Counted from the first letter of the stretch, positions 24,763 to 35,471 are shown. The stretch is DNA of 64,000 nt from Archangium gephyra (GCA_003243425.1 QFQP01000032.1:21462-85461), one strand, 5' to 3'. The notes: generated by a model not told the origin, from the letters alone. Translations and numbers: made by a program.

Positions 24763-26022
24763 ATGGCTCCGTTACCGGACCCGAAGCACCTGCTCGAGCT
24801 CCTGCAGCGCGCTGCCGACGAGTTGAAGGCGTCGCAGCAGCAGAGCGCTGACCTCGCGCTGAAGCTCCGGGCCGTGGAAGCAGATCGCGATCGGCTCAAG
24901 GGGCAGCTCGAAGACGTGGGCACCACGACCATTCCACCCGGTCGCGAGATTCCGCTGCAGACCATTCCCATGGCCAGAACTTCGCTGCAGCTCTCGCGCG
25001 AAGAGAAGACCAGCGTGGCCGGCGGCGACGAGATGATGGGCGTGCGCGTGCAGACGCTCGAGAACGAGCTCGCCGAGCTGAACGCCGAAAGAAAGACGCT
25101 GCGGGAGCGCATTCGTGAGCTCGAGAACGCGCAGGAAGTGACCCGCCACCCCAACGGTGAGCTGGAGCACGAGCTGTCGAACACGCGGCAGCAGCTCATC
25201 GTCGAGCAGGCCCGCGGCGCCGATCTCCTCACCCGCCTCAACGCGTGGGAAGCGCGCAGCAACGAGCTCGAGAAGCAGCTGACCTCGACGCGCGCGGCGG
25301 CCGACGAAGAGCTGGCGCAGATCGACACGCTGGCCGGCCAGGTCAGTCAATTCGAAGCCGAGCTCACCAGCGAGCGGGCGAAGACGCAGGCGCTCGAAGA
25401 GCAGCTGCGCACGCTCGAACAGGGCACGACCGACGAGGCCAGGAAGCTGTTCGACGCCACCTCACGCATCGCGCAGCTCGAGGTGGAGCTGGGCGGGCTC
25501 AAGGCGCGGCGTGACGAGCTGAACATCGAGATCGGCAAGGTCGAGAACGAGCGCAACGCCGCGCGCGCGAAGGCCGCCGAGCTCGAGACCGCGGCCGAGA
25601 AGCTCCGTGCGCAGCTCAACGCCGAGCACGCCGCCGCGCTGAGCGCGCAGCACACGAAGTACTCGGAGCTCGAGGTGGTGGCCGCGCGCGAGAAGGACAA
25701 GCACTCCATCACTGCGCAGAAGCTGCTCGAGGCACGTGGCCGGCAGCGGGAACTCGAAGAGAGCCTGCACAAGTCGATGACGCAGGTCGAAGAGCTGCAA
25801 CGCGCGGTGCAGTCGCAGGCCGAGGCGAACGTGAAGGACACGGCCGACTTGAACGCGCAGGTACAGCAGCTGACCGCGCAGCTGGAAAACGCCACCAACG
25901 AATGGCGTCACGCCGACAAGCAGTACTCGCAGCTGCACAGCGAGATGATGGTGTTGCTCGACCAGCGCGATGAAGCGCGGCGCGAGTTGGAGACCATCAA
26001 GACGCGGTTCGGGATCAGATGA
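24763..26022 (+). CDS. Long coiled-coil protein, unknown function
   Basis: 419 residues. After a short N-terminal helix (LLELLQRAADELKASQQQ) and a linker near residues 55-85, nearly the whole chain is heptad-repeat coiled coil rich in Glu, Leu, Gln and Ala (LENELAELNAERKTLRERIR and similar). No enzymatic motif, signal or membrane segment. Probably a cytoplasmic scaffold or filament-like protein. Confidence 0.7.
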   Translation: MAPLPDPKHLLELLQRAADELKASQQQSADLALKLRAVEADRDRLKGQLEDVGTTTIPPGREIPLQTIPMARTSLQLSREEKTSVAGGDEMMGVRVQTLENELAELNAERKTLRERIRELENAQEVTRHPNGELEHELSNTRQQLIVEQARGADLLTRLNAWEARSNELEKQLTSTRAAADEELAQIDTLAGQVSQFEAELTSERAKTQALEEQLRTLEQGTTDEARKLFDATSRIAQLEVELGGLKARRDELNIEIGKVENERNAARAKAAELETAAEKLRAQLNAEHAAALSAQHTKYSELEVVAAREKDKHSITAQKLLEARGRQRELEESLHKSMTQVEELQRAVQSQAEANVKDTADLNAQVQQLTAQLENATNEWRHADKQYSQLHSEMMVLLDQRDEARRELETIKTRFGIR

Positions 26023-26042
26023 AGCGCTGACGGTGGGTGACG

Positions 26043-26486
26043 TCAGGGCGCCGGGAGCGCGGGTTCTGACTCGAGCGCGACGACGGCGACCGGGCACTCT
26101 GGAGTGCACGCGCCTTCGATGATCACCGTCGTCCACGTCAGCGTGCGCGTGTCGGAGATCACGAGGGCACCGTTCCGTTTCACCTCGAGCTTCGCGCGCT
26201 GGCCGCCGGTCTTGAACGGGCGGAACGAGATCGACGTCGGCAGCGCGGTGACCCGCCCCACGACGACCGCGCCGTTCATGCCGTCGTTCGAGCTGCTGGT
26301 GCCGTCTTCGTGGAAGGTCACCGTCGTTTCATCGCAGTCATCGTCGACGCACGCAGTGATGACGAAGGTGTCGTTGGCGAGCGGCGCTCCCAGGGTCCAG
26401 CGCACGGCCGCGGGGCAACCCTGCATGGTGCAGCACGCTGACAAGGTCATCGAAACCAACGACACCACCGCGACGATTCTGTTCAT
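26043..26486 (-). CDS. Lipoprotein, unknown function
   Basis: 147 residues from the ATG of MNRIVAVVSLVSMTLSACC, with lipobox LSAC. The mature domain is beta-rich (TWTTVIIEGACTPECPVAVV) with two or three probable disulfides. No recognised family. It is not clearly in an operon with its neighbours. Confidence 0.65.
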   Translation of the reverse strand: MNRIVAVVSLVSMTLSACCTMQGCPAAVRWTLGAPLANDTFVITACVDDDCDETTVTFHEDGTSSSNDGMNGAVVVGRVTALPTSISFRPFKTGGQRAKLEVKRNGALVISDTRTLTWTTVIIEGACTPECPVAVVALESEPALPAP

Positions 26487-26632
26487 GACTCCCAAGGTGT
26501 CCCGGCGCTGCCGGAGCTTCATCGTCGCTGCACACCCACACGCACCTACTGAACGGCTGTCCATTCATTCTCTATGCGGGCCGCGGGCGCGGAGACCGGG
26601 TTGGACGACGCGCAGCCGGTATCGGCTGAAGT

Positions 26633-27289
26633 TCAGGTGGGCATTCTGAGCCGCCGGAAAATCAGCACGTGGCCCACGAACGCGAACATCACCATCGCCG
26701 ACGGCAACCACACGTACGGGAAGTGCGCGACGAAGGTGTTCACCGCCGGTCCGTCACCGAACGCTTTGAAGATGGGTGAGGACGCCACCGCGATGGTGAC
26801 GATGACCACCACCAGCGCCGACCCCAGAATGTTCCACGCGAGCACCAACTTCTTCGGGGCTCCGAGCGCGGCCACCAGGATCGCCGTCACCCCGGTCACG
26901 ATGTCGAAGTTCCACCCCGTGAACGTCATCTGCGGCGGCGTCACGCCCTGCACCGCCGCTTCGTGCATCAGCAACTCGAGCGGCAATCGGAACGACTGGA
27001 ACGCCACCAACGCGACCAGGGGCAGCTCAGCGCCCAGGCGTACGCCCACGCGAGAGCGCACGAACACCACCGTCACCGCGACCACCGACAGCAACAACCC
27101 GATGAACGGCGGCGGTCGCGCGTCGAAGTTGGCGAGCACACCAGACCGCGCCGCGAGGGCGGTCACCAGCAGCCACCCCGCCAACGCCAGCAGCAGCCCC
27201 ACCCCCGACTTCCCCGACACCCGCCGCCAGGCGAACACCACCAGCAACACCAGCACCACGGGCAACACCACGACGCCGAGCTCGACCAT
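26633..27289 (-). CDS. Multi-pass membrane protein, unknown function
   Basis: 218 residues from ATG 27289 (MVELGVVVLPVVLVLLVVF). Six to seven hydrophobic segments cover most of the chain. No transport or catalytic motif is recognised. It is divergent from the HxlR-regulator gene, with repeated TTGAGT/ACTCAA half sites between them, so it is the likely regulated target. Confidence 0.7.
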   Translation of the reverse strand: MVELGVVVLPVVLVLLVVFAWRRVSGKSGVGLLLALAGWLLVTALAARSGVLANFDARPPPFIGLLLSVVAVTVVFVRSRVGVRLGAELPLVALVAFQSFRLPLELLMHEAAVQGVTPPQMTFTGWNFDIVTGVTAILVAALGAPKKLVLAWNILGSALVVVIVTIAVASSPIFKAFGDGPAVNTFVAHFPYVWLPSAMVMFAFVGHVLIFRRLRMPT

Positions 27290-27295
27290 GTGCGC

Positions 27296-27332
27296 TTGAG
27301 TATTCGACTCAACGCCACTATTCAAAACTCAA
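27296..27332. promoter_or_regulatory. Candidate HxlR operator: three TTGAGT/ACTCAA half sites
   Basis: TTGAGT-ATTCG-ACTCAA (27296-27312) is a perfect inverted repeat with a 5-base spacer, and a third ACTCAA lies at 27327-27332 directly before the GTG start of the HxlR gene. The cluster fills the 43-base gap between the divergent membrane-protein and HxlR genes. Confidence 0.6.
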
Positions 27333-27989
27333 GTGCCGACGAAATCGAAACGCAGCTATGAGCAGTTCTGTGGCCTCGCCCGCGCGCTCGACGTGGTCGG
27401 CGAACGGTGGACACTGCTGATCATTCGCGAGCTGCTGCTGGGCACCCGTCGCTATTCGGAGCTGCTCACCGCGCTGCCCGGCATCACCACCAACCTGCTG
27501 GCCGACCGCTTGAAGGAGCTCACCCACCTCGGCCTCATCACCGAGGGCTACATGCTCACGGAGGCCGGCGCCGCACTCGAGCCGGCCATCATGGAGCTCG
27601 CGCGCTGGGGCGGCCGCTTCATGGATTCCCCGAAGAAGCACGACACCGTCGACCCGGGGTGGATGCTGCTGTCTCTCAAGCGCCGCTACGTCGGTGGGCT
27701 GGCCTGCACCATCGGGGTCTGCGTCGAGAAGACCTGGTTCACGCTCACCTTCGAGCCGCAGTGGCTCCGGGTGACGAAGCAGCGCCCTGAACGCAGCGCC
27801 GCTTCACTGCACCTCTCGCGCGGTGAGTTCATCGACGTCTTCGTCACCGGGCATGACCCGCGCAGCGACTGCGTCGACGGTGACGCACGCGTCATCAAGA
27901 ACGTGACCAGAGCCCTGCTTCCCCGCCGCTTCGCCAGCGAGCTTCCGCCCTCGAAGGTGAAGACCCGCTTCACCATTCCCCTGCGCTAG
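27333..27989 (+). CDS. HxlR-family transcriptional regulator with C-terminal extension
   Basis: 218 residues, GTG start. The HxlR winged helix covers residues 8-95: CGLARALDVVGERWTLLIIR, RYSELLTALPGITTNLLADR, LKELTHLGLI. The C-terminal 110 residues (after DSPKKHDTVDPGWMLL) form a second domain, absent from short HxlR proteins and probably ligand-binding. There is no ribosome site in front of the GTG, and an operator half site abuts it. It is divergent from a membrane-protein gene and 12 bases before glycerol kinase, which may be co-regulated. Confidence 0.85.
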   Translation: MPTKSKRSYEQFCGLARALDVVGERWTLLIIRELLLGTRRYSELLTALPGITTNLLADRLKELTHLGLITEGYMLTEAGAALEPAIMELARWGGRFMDSPKKHDTVDPGWMLLSLKRRYVGGLACTIGVCVEKTWFTLTFEPQWLRVTKQRPERSAASLHLSRGEFIDVFVTGHDPRSDCVDGDARVIKNVTRALLPRRFASELPPSKVKTRFTIPLR

Positions 27990-28001
27990 CTTCCGCGGCC
28001 C

Positions 28002-29482
<1,481 letters not shown>

Positions 29483-29486
<4 letters not shown>

Positions 29487-30181
29487 GAGCCGTGGCCCTG
29501 GCAGCGCTCGCGTTCGTCGCGGGCTGTTCGAAGTGTGGTGGAGAGAAGACCGCCGACGCGGCCGTGGTCGACGCGGGTGCGGTCCCCAGTCAGCAGGTCG
29601 CGCGTCGCACGGCAGAAGTGCGCATGGCGTTGATTCAGGCCTACCCGGAGTACCGCGGCACGGCGCTCATCGACACCGTGGCCCGGGTCACCCGCGAGAT
29701 TCCGGGCCTCACCGAGAAGTCACGAGACGAGGCGCTGGCGAAGCTGCGCTACGAGAAGTCAGACGCGGGCAGCGGTTGGGATCTCGTGCAGTTCCACCTC
29801 GAGCAGCGCGGGCCGACCACGCTCGAGGTGTCGGTGCCGCTCAACGCTGATCAGGTCGGTCAACTCTATGTGGTGCCGGTGGGGCTCTCGTCACAGCAGC
29901 TGGCGATGTACCTGCCGCGCGAGCTGCCGGTCGGCTCCGAGCGCTTCGAGCTGGAGCTCAACTACAGCTCGTCACCCGAGAAGTGTGCGCAGCTCGTCAA
30001 CCAGGCGATGTCGCTGTTGCTGGCGACGCAGCAGTGGAAGGTCGTGCGTGCGCCCGATTGGGACGCCGGCGTGCCCGAGACGTTCACCGCCGAGGTGAAG
30101 GACGACAACGGCGTGACCATCGTCTGGGAGCGCGTACGCGGTCGCGTGCACGTGCTGTACACGATGAAGACGGTGGACTGA
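29483..30181 (+). CDS. Lipoprotein, unknown function
   Basis: 232 residues from the GTG at 29483 that overlaps the glycerol kinase stop codon (GTGA). The signal RAVALAALAFVAGCSKC has lipobox VAGC. The mature part mixes helices and strands (LSSQQLAMYLPRELPVGSER); no recognised family. The overlap suggests transcription with glpK, though a functional link is not evident. Confidence 0.65.
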
Positions 30182-30330
30182 TCGACCGAACCTGGCGCGC
30201 TTCGTCGAAGGGCGTGGGGAATCACAAAGCCCAGCGACGAGCGATGCGCAGCGTCCGTGCTTTTGGCCAGCGCGCGCGTCGTTGCGCCGTGACGGTGTCG
30301 CCGCGCGAGGCGAACCTCGAGTGCAACAAA

Positions 30331-30349
30331 AAGCCCGCAGGCCGGGCTT
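30331..30349. terminator. Hairpin, probable terminator (stronger on the minus strand)
   Basis: AAGCCCG and CGGGCTT form a perfect 7-base stem around a 5-base loop. Five A precede it, so read on the minus strand it has a T-rich tail; on the plus strand it has only the two T of the stem itself. It lies between the glpK-lipoprotein pair and the collagen-like gene, in a 220-base gap where nothing else is evident. Confidence 0.4.
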
Positions 30350-30401
30350 GCTGCATCACTCGACTTGCACGCTCTGGAGCCCCTGCGGTGTCAGGCGACA
30401 C

Positions 30402-31961
30402 ATGCGCGCCCTTCTCGCTGCTTCGCTGGTTGTCGCTCTCGCCGCGTGTCCCTCGTCGACCGGCACGCAGGGGCCTGAAGGCCCGCAGGGCCCGGCCGGC
30501 GCGACGGGGCCACAAGGTCCGCAGGGGCCCAGGGGCGACCCGGGCATCAACGGGGCCGACGGCATGCCGGGCGCCACCGGCGCGCAGGGGCCTCAAGGTC
30601 CGCAGGGAGTTCAGGGGCCCGCGGGCGCAGTGCTGGTGCTCGATGGCGGCGTGGTCGTCGGGCCTCCGGGCGCCGCGGTGCTCGTCACGCCCATCACCGC
30701 CGGTGGCGCGCCCTGCCCGACCGGCGGCGTGCGCATCACGCAGTTCGTCGACGGCGGCATCAGCAACCTCTGCAACGGTGAAGTCGGTCCCCAGGGGCCT
30801 GCCGGTCCTCAAGGCGTCGCGGGGCCGACCGGCGCGGCTGGCGTCGCGGGCCCCACCGGTCCTCAGGGCGGCGTCGGGCCGCAAGGGCCTGCGGGCTCGA
30901 CCGGTGCCACGGGCGCGCAGGGCGTCGCGGGCCCCGCCGGGCCACAAGGAGCGGCCGGCGCGTCGGTGACCGTCACCGTGCTGCCCACCATGAGCCCGCA
31001 GTGCGCGACGGGCGGCGTGCGCATCGGCTACCCCGATGGTGGCGCGTCGAACGTCTGCAACGGCGCGCAGGGAGCGCAGGGCATTCAGGGCGTGGCCGGC
31101 CCGCAGGGTCCCGCTGGTCCCATGGGTTCGACGGGGCCCGCAGGCCCGCAAGGTGTCGCTGGCCCGACGGGCGCGACCGGTCCGCAAGGGCCGATGGGTC
31201 CCCCCGGGCAGGTGCTCTACGTCGACGGTGGCATCGTCATCGGAGGCAGCGCCTCTCCAGACCGCGTGACCTTCGCTGGCTACACGGTCGCCACGTTCAA
31301 CGGCAACCTCGGCGGCAACGTGGGCGCGAACGCCAGGTGCAACGCCGAGTACCCGGGCGCGGTGTTCTGCACGCGCAGCGACTTCGCGAAGACCGAGCCC
31401 GCCGACTACCCGCCGGCGATGTCCGGTGCGTGGGTCGACAACGCCCGCGACAGCAACGGCTTCCGCAGCGGCGGCGAGTGCTACCAGAGCGCCAACGGCG
31501 GGTGGACACACAACGGCACCGGCGACACCGGCACGTGGGTTCAGCCCAACGGTCTCGAGAGCAACAGCTCCTGCAACGCGCAGAAGCCGCTGGCCTGCTG
31601 CCGCGTGCCGCGCACCGTGACGTTCCGCGGCTTCACCACCGCGCTCTACACCGGCAACCTCGGCGGCAACATCGGCGCCAACGCGAAGTGCCGCGCTGAG
31701 TTCCCCGGCAGCGTGTTCTGCACGCGCAGCGACTACGCGAAGACCGAACCCAACGTCTACCCGCCGGCGTCTGGCGCGTGGGTCGACAACGTGCGCGACA
31801 GCAACGGCTTCCGCGGCGGCGGCGAGTGCTACCAGAGCGCCGGCGGCGGGTGGACGCACGACGGCAGCGGCGACACCGGCACGTGGCTCCAGCCCAACGG
31901 CCTCGAGAGCAACAGCGCCTGCAACGCGCAGAAGCCGCTCGCGTGCTGTCAGCTGCCGTGA
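30402..31961 (+). CDS. Collagen-like lipoprotein with two tandem C-terminal domains
   Basis: 519 residues from ATG 30402. The lipoprotein signal is MRALLAASLVVALAACPSS (LAAC). Three Gly-X-Y collagen-like stretches (such as GPEGPQGPAGATGPQG) are interrupted by two copies of a module of the form C..GGVRI...DGG.SN.CNG. The C-terminal 230 residues are two near-identical domains of about 115 residues, each with GNLGGN.GAN..C.AE, VFCTRSD.AKTEP and ACC near the end. This resembles DUF1554/endostatin-like domains of spirochaete surface proteins, though only tentatively. It is probably a trimeric, rod-like surface adhesin. Confidence 0.75.
   Translation: MRALLAASLVVALAACPSSTGTQGPEGPQGPAGATGPQGPQGPRGDPGINGADGMPGATGAQGPQGPQGVQGPAGAVLVLDGGVVVGPPGAAVLVTPITAGGAPCPTGGVRITQFVDGGISNLCNGEVGPQGPAGPQGVAGPTGAAGVAGPTGPQGGVGPQGPAGSTGATGAQGVAGPAGPQGAAGASVTVTVLPTMSPQCATGGVRIGYPDGGASNVCNGAQGAQGIQGVAGPQGPAGPMGSTGPAGPQGVAGPTGATGPQGPMGPPGQVLYVDGGIVIGGSASPDRVTFAGYTVATFNGNLGGNVGANARCNAEYPGAVFCTRSDFAKTEPADYPPAMSGAWVDNARDSNGFRSGGECYQSANGGWTHNGTGDTGTWVQPNGLESNSSCNAQKPLACCRVPRTVTFRGFTTALYTGNLGGNIGANAKCRAEFPGSVFCTRSDYAKTEPNVYPPASGAWVDNVRDSNGFRGGGECYQSAGGGWTHDGSGDTGTWLQPNGLESNSACNAQKPLACCQLP
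31264..31961 (+). repeat. Tandem duplication of a ~117-codon domain
   Basis: Copy 1 (about 31264-31611) and copy 2 (about 31615-31961) within the collagen-like gene are very similar in DNA and protein. Both contain GNLGGN, FCTRSD, AKTEP, GAWVDN and CNAQKPLACC. The near identity points to a recent or gene-converted duplication. Confidence 0.85.
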
Positions 31962-31982
31962 GCGGTGCTAACGCCCGGCGCC

Positions 31983-32495
31983 ATGTCGCGTTGGGATGAC
32001 GTCACGTCGCACTTCGAGCACCGGGTCACGTTCAGCGAAACCGATGGCCTGGGCTACGTGCATCACCGCTGCGCGGCGGTGTGGTTCGAGCAGTCGCGCG
32101 AGCTCTTCTTCCGCCGCTTCGGGGTGCCGGCCATCGAGCTGTACAAGCGCGGCTGGTACCTGGCGATTCGTCAGCTCAACACGCGCTACGACAGCTTCAT
32201 CGGCTACGACGACCAGCTCTCGGTGCGCTGCTGCCTGACGAAGTTGGGCCGCGTGGCGGTCGACTTCCACTACCGCATCGACAACCTCACCACCGGCAAG
32301 CTCGCCGTGCGGGGGCACACCAACATGGTGGCGGTGGAGGCCGCGAGCCCCGGGGCGTTGCCGTCACTCGGGCGCATTCGCTTCGACCGCACGCCGTTCG
32401 AGCCGCTGGTCTCGAAGGTCGACGCGTTCTTCGACGCGCCCCAGGGCGCCTGGCAGCCGCCGCGCTGGGAGCCCGATTCGCCCTCAGGAAACTGA
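31983..32495 (+). CDS. Hotdog-fold acyl-CoA thioesterase (4HBT/YbgC type)
   Basis: 170 residues from ATG 31983. The 4-hydroxybenzoyl-CoA thioesterase motif is present: VTFSETDGLGYVHHRCAAVW, where Asp is the catalytic residue, followed by WFEQSRELFFRRFG. Typical family members hydrolyse acyl-CoA or acyl-ACP. It is a stand-alone gene 21 bases after the collagen-like gene; the substrate is not clear from context. Confidence 0.85.
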   Translation: MSRWDDVTSHFEHRVTFSETDGLGYVHHRCAAVWFEQSRELFFRRFGVPAIELYKRGWYLAIRQLNTRYDSFIGYDDQLSVRCCLTKLGRVAVDFHYRIDNLTTGKLAVRGHTNMVAVEAASPGALPSLGRIRFDRTPFEPLVSKVDAFFDAPQGAWQPPRWEPDSPSGN

Positions 32496-32570
32496 GGTCT
32501 GTGGCCTCGCGCCGCCCGTGATTCACTCGGGTGAAGTCGAGGCACGGTTGCTGCTGTCCCTGCCCGGTCC

Positions 32571-33560
32571 ATGTCGAGACTCGTCGGAATCCTGATGCTG
32601 GGGTTGTGCGCGTGCGATGCCGACCCGGGTCTGCGCGTGGAGAACACCTCGAGCACGCCGCCTTCGAGCTCGGCGTGTGAGCGCGACGGCGACTGTGGCG
32701 ACGGCCTGCTGTGCGAGGCGTGCGGCGACGGCTTCAAGACGTGCGTGCCGGGTTGTCGTGAAGACGCGCAGTGCGGCCCCAACATGCTCTGCAACCACAA
32801 CGTGCAGTGCCTGTCGTGCCCGTGCCCTTCGGGTTGGTGTGACCTCGACCCCTGCCGGGATCTCGACGGTGACGGCTTCGCGGCGGCGCTCGAAGGTGAA
32901 TGCCCCGGCAAGCAGGTGGGCGACTGCAACGACGGCCTCGCGTTCGTGAAGCCCGGCGGCACCGAGCGCTGCGCCAACGGTCAAGACGACGACTGCAACG
33001 GCAAGAAGGACCGCGCCGACCCTGCGTGCCGCGAGTCGTGCGACCAGGGCCGCGGCTTCTGTTCAGACTCGCGCTCCTGCCGCAACGACGAGTTCTGTGA
33101 GCGCGGCTGCTGCGAGCAGTGCCCCGCGACGCCGCTGCCTTCGTGTGACGCGGGCCAGGTGTTCCTCGCGGCGGGCCTCGACGACGAGGGCTGCACGGCC
33201 CCGATGCTGTGCTTCGACGCGGCCCGCTGCGCGGGCGCTCCGTACGAGCTGGTGTGCGCGCGGAACTTCGCCAGCTACAGCAACCGCTGCGAAGTGGCCG
33301 CCGCCGGGTCGCGCGTGTTGCACGAAGGCGGTTGCGTGTACCGCGAGGGCGAGCCCTGCGAAGAAGGCGACACCTGCTCGGGCAACGCGTACTGCCGCAA
33401 CCTGTCGGAAGACGGCGGCGTGAAGCTGCGGTGTGCACTGAGAGGCACCTGCGCCATCGACGCGGATTGCGCGCATTTGCGCGACACCACGCGTTGCGCC
33501 GACGGAGGCGTGCCGGCGTTCACCTGTCAGGCAGAGAAGTGCGTGACGGACTGCGGCTGA
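32571..33560 (+). CDS. Cys-rich lipoprotein with putative metal-binding motif
   Basis: 329 residues. The signal MSRLVGILMLGLCACDA has lipobox LCAC. More than 40 cysteines are arranged in small knots. Residues about 97-150 match the putative metal-binding motif of myxobacterial proteins (DLDGDGF, DCNDG, NGQDDDCNGKKDRADPAC), with Ca-binding-like Asp spacing. Probably an outer-surface or periplasmic protein; function unknown. Confidence 0.75.
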   Translation: MSRLVGILMLGLCACDADPGLRVENTSSTPPSSSACERDGDCGDGLLCEACGDGFKTCVPGCREDAQCGPNMLCNHNVQCLSCPCPSGWCDLDPCRDLDGDGFAAALEGECPGKQVGDCNDGLAFVKPGGTERCANGQDDDCNGKKDRADPACRESCDQGRGFCSDSRSCRNDEFCERGCCEQCPATPLPSCDAGQVFLAAGLDDEGCTAPMLCFDAARCAGAPYELVCARNFASYSNRCEVAAAGSRVLHEGGCVYREGEPCEEGDTCSGNAYCRNLSEDGGVKLRCALRGTCAIDADCAHLRDTTRCADGGVPAFTCQAEKCVTDCG

Positions 33561-33587
33561 GCGTCACCGGGAGTGAACGGCGCACGG

Positions 33588-34067
33588 TCAACCCAGCGCG
33601 GGTGACGCCTCGGGCGCTTCGGTGAACGTGGGCACCTCGGCGCGCCCAACGCGCGCGTAGGCCACGGCGAGGTCGGCGCCGAGCTTCTCGAGCAGCGCGT
33701 CACCGAATCGCCGCTCGAGCACGTCGAAGAGGTCTTCCTGTTCGACCACGTGGGCCTCGAACTCCCGTCGCAGCGCGTGCAACTTGAGGTGGAAGAGCAG
33801 GTGCCCGGGCCCGCAGTCGACGAGTTCGGCCGCGCGTCGCAGCGTCTCACGGTGATCTTCGAGCGCCTCGGTGAGCAGGTCCTGGGAACGCGCGCCGTAG
33901 GCCACCGGGTAGAGCACGAATTCTGCCGCGGCGAGGTGCGCCGCGAGGTGGTCGACCAGCGTTTCCACCAGCAGACGTTGAGCCGCCGCATCGGTCTCGG
34001 CGTCGAGGCGCGAGAAGAGCCGCTCTGCTTCACGATGCTGGCCTCTCAACAGCGACAGCGCATTCAT
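33588..34067 (-). CDS. Hemerythrin-domain protein
   Basis: 159 residues, four-helix pattern. Conserved His/Glu positions fit a hemerythrin HHE di-iron site: LRGQHREAERLF, VDHLAAHLAAAEFVLYP, EDHRETLRRA and FEAHVVEQEDLFDVL. Such domains sense or carry O2 or NO, or protect iron clusters. No operon partner is evident. The 190 bases before its start and the response-regulator gene hold no convincing gene. Confidence 0.8.
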   Translation of the reverse strand: MNALSLLRGQHREAERLFSRLDAETDAAAQRLLVETLVDHLAAHLAAAEFVLYPVAYGARSQDLLTEALEDHRETLRRAAELVDCGPGHLLFHLKLHALRREFEAHVVEQEDLFDVLERRFGDALLEKLGADLAVAYARVGRAEVPTFTEAPEASPALG

Positions 34068-34258
34068 ACGCGGCCGCGATGCACGTGGCGTTCCCGGCCA
34101 ACGCCGTACGGGCGCGCGCGAGATGGCGGCGTTCGAGCCACAACCGCGGCAGGTGACTGCAAAGTCGCCCCAGTTTCCCCGCGCGTTCGACGGGGAATCG
34201 AGCGGCCTGCGGCGTGCACTCCAGAGGGGCTCCCAGCGACACTGCGCGCGGGCCCCCG

Positions 34259-34666
34259 ATGCTCAACTTCCTCGCCATCGACGATGATGAAATCGACCTG
34301 GTCGCCATGAAGCGTGGCCTCGTGAAGGCGGGTGTCGAACACACGCTGACCACGGCGACGGAGGGGTTCGAGGCGCTGCGGCTGCTGCGCGGCGGCGAAG
34401 TGCCCGGTGAGCGCCGCATCGTGCTGCTCGACCTCAACATGCCGCGCATGCACGGCCTGGAGTTCATGCGGGAATTGCGTGCAGACGCTGCGCTGGCCTC
34501 GACGCCCGTGGTGGTGCTGACCACCTCGGCGCACGACACCGACCGGGTCGCGGCGCATCGCCTGCACTGCGCGGGCTATTTTCTCAAGCCGGTCGAGTTC
34601 GCGAAGTTCGTCGAGTTGCTGCAGGCCATCGACCGCTACTGGTCGCTCGTGGAGTTCGCGGCGTGA
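34259..34666 (+). CDS. Single-domain response regulator (Rcp1/CheY-like)
   Basis: 135 residues, receiver domain only. IDDDEID supplies the acidic pocket, LLDLNMPRMHG the phospho-acceptor Asp (about residue 58), LTTSAHDTD the Thr switch and YFLKPVEF the conserved Lys. The longer loop before the phospho-Asp resembles the Rcp1 group that partners with phytochrome-type or hybrid kinases. No cognate kinase is adjacent. The roughly 190 bases after it contain nothing convincing. Confidence 0.9.
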   Translation: MLNFLAIDDDEIDLVAMKRGLVKAGVEHTLTTATEGFEALRLLRGGEVPGERRIVLLDLNMPRMHGLEFMRELRADAALASTPVVVLTTSAHDTDRVAAHRLHCAGYFLKPVEFAKFVELLQAIDRYWSLVEFAA

Positions 34667-34856
34667 GCGCGCGAAAGACGGCGAGCCAGGGGCCACCGAC
34701 GCGTTGGCGCTTCGACCACCACACGTCGCGCGTTGCCGATGGCGAGCGCATCGAGGCCCGCACTCACCAGCACCTCCGCCTCGATCGGCGGCAAACGCGC
34801 CACTCTCACCCTCGTCACGGGAGCCCGTTAGAATCGACCGCGTGAGCGAGGCGGCG

Positions 34857-35426
34857 ATGGTTGAGGCGAAGTGCGTTGATCATTTCGACGAGAAGGCAGA
34901 CGGCACGTGCAGACGCTGCGGCGGCTTTCTGTGCACACGCTGCATGGCGACGGCGTTGTGCCGGCCGTGCACGGAGCGACCTGAATCGCGACCTGAACCG
35001 CGGCGCATCGGCGGCTGGTTGATTCTGTCGGTGCTCACGTTGTGTGCGCTGCCGATCAGCGCCTTTTCGCAGCTGGTCATCTTCGTCCTCGATGTCGTGA
35101 AGTACGGAGGGCTGGCCCCGATTCTCGAGGGAGATCCCGGCTGGTTCGCAGAAGCGCTTCTCCGAACGCTGTATTCAGCGGCGCTCGGCGCGTACGCGAT
35201 GTTCACGTTGCCCGGCTTCTTTCGGAAGTTGAGCGTCACGCCTACGCGCATGCAGCGGCTGTACGCGGCGTCGCTCACGGGCAACGTGCTGTTCACCATC
35301 GTCGAGGCGGTGAATGCAGACAACACCACGCCGGTGAAACCGAACTACCTCGCGTTCATCGTGCCGATTCTGTGGATGAACTACTTCCGCACTTCGAAAC
35401 GCGTGAAGCAGACGTTCGTTCGATGA
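34857..35426 (+). CDS. Membrane protein with N-terminal zinc-ribbon-like motif and DUF2569-like domain
   Basis: 189 residues from ATG 34857 (GTG 34842 is an alternative). The first 45 residues carry a B-box-like cysteine cluster (CVDHFDEKADGTCRRCGGFL, then CTRCMATALCRPC). Four membrane segments follow, beginning with RRIGGWLILSVLTLCALPIS, which matches the GGWLIL entry of DUF2569 proteins. Function unknown. Its stop overlaps a potential ATG (35423) for the next gene. Confidence 0.7.
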   Translation: MVEAKCVDHFDEKADGTCRRCGGFLCTRCMATALCRPCTERPESRPEPRRIGGWLILSVLTLCALPISAFSQLVIFVLDVVKYGGLAPILEGDPGWFAEALLRTLYSAALGAYAMFTLPGFFRKLSVTPTRMQRLYAASLTGNVLFTIVEAVNADNTTPVKPNYLAFIVPILWMNYFRTSKRVKQTFVR

Positions 35427-35471
35427 CAGACCCACCTGTGTGAACTCGACGAGTACGAGGCTGCGACGGCG

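Noticed and set aside
30222..31859. Minus-strand frame of 545 codons opposite the collagen-like gene
   Set aside because: A repetitive Arg/Ala/Gly shadow of the Gly-X-Y repeats; no ribosome site or domain.
34636..34845. Short frames on both strands after the single-domain response regulator
   Set aside because: About 60 codons each, no ribosome site that decides between them, no similarity recognised. Left as intergenic.
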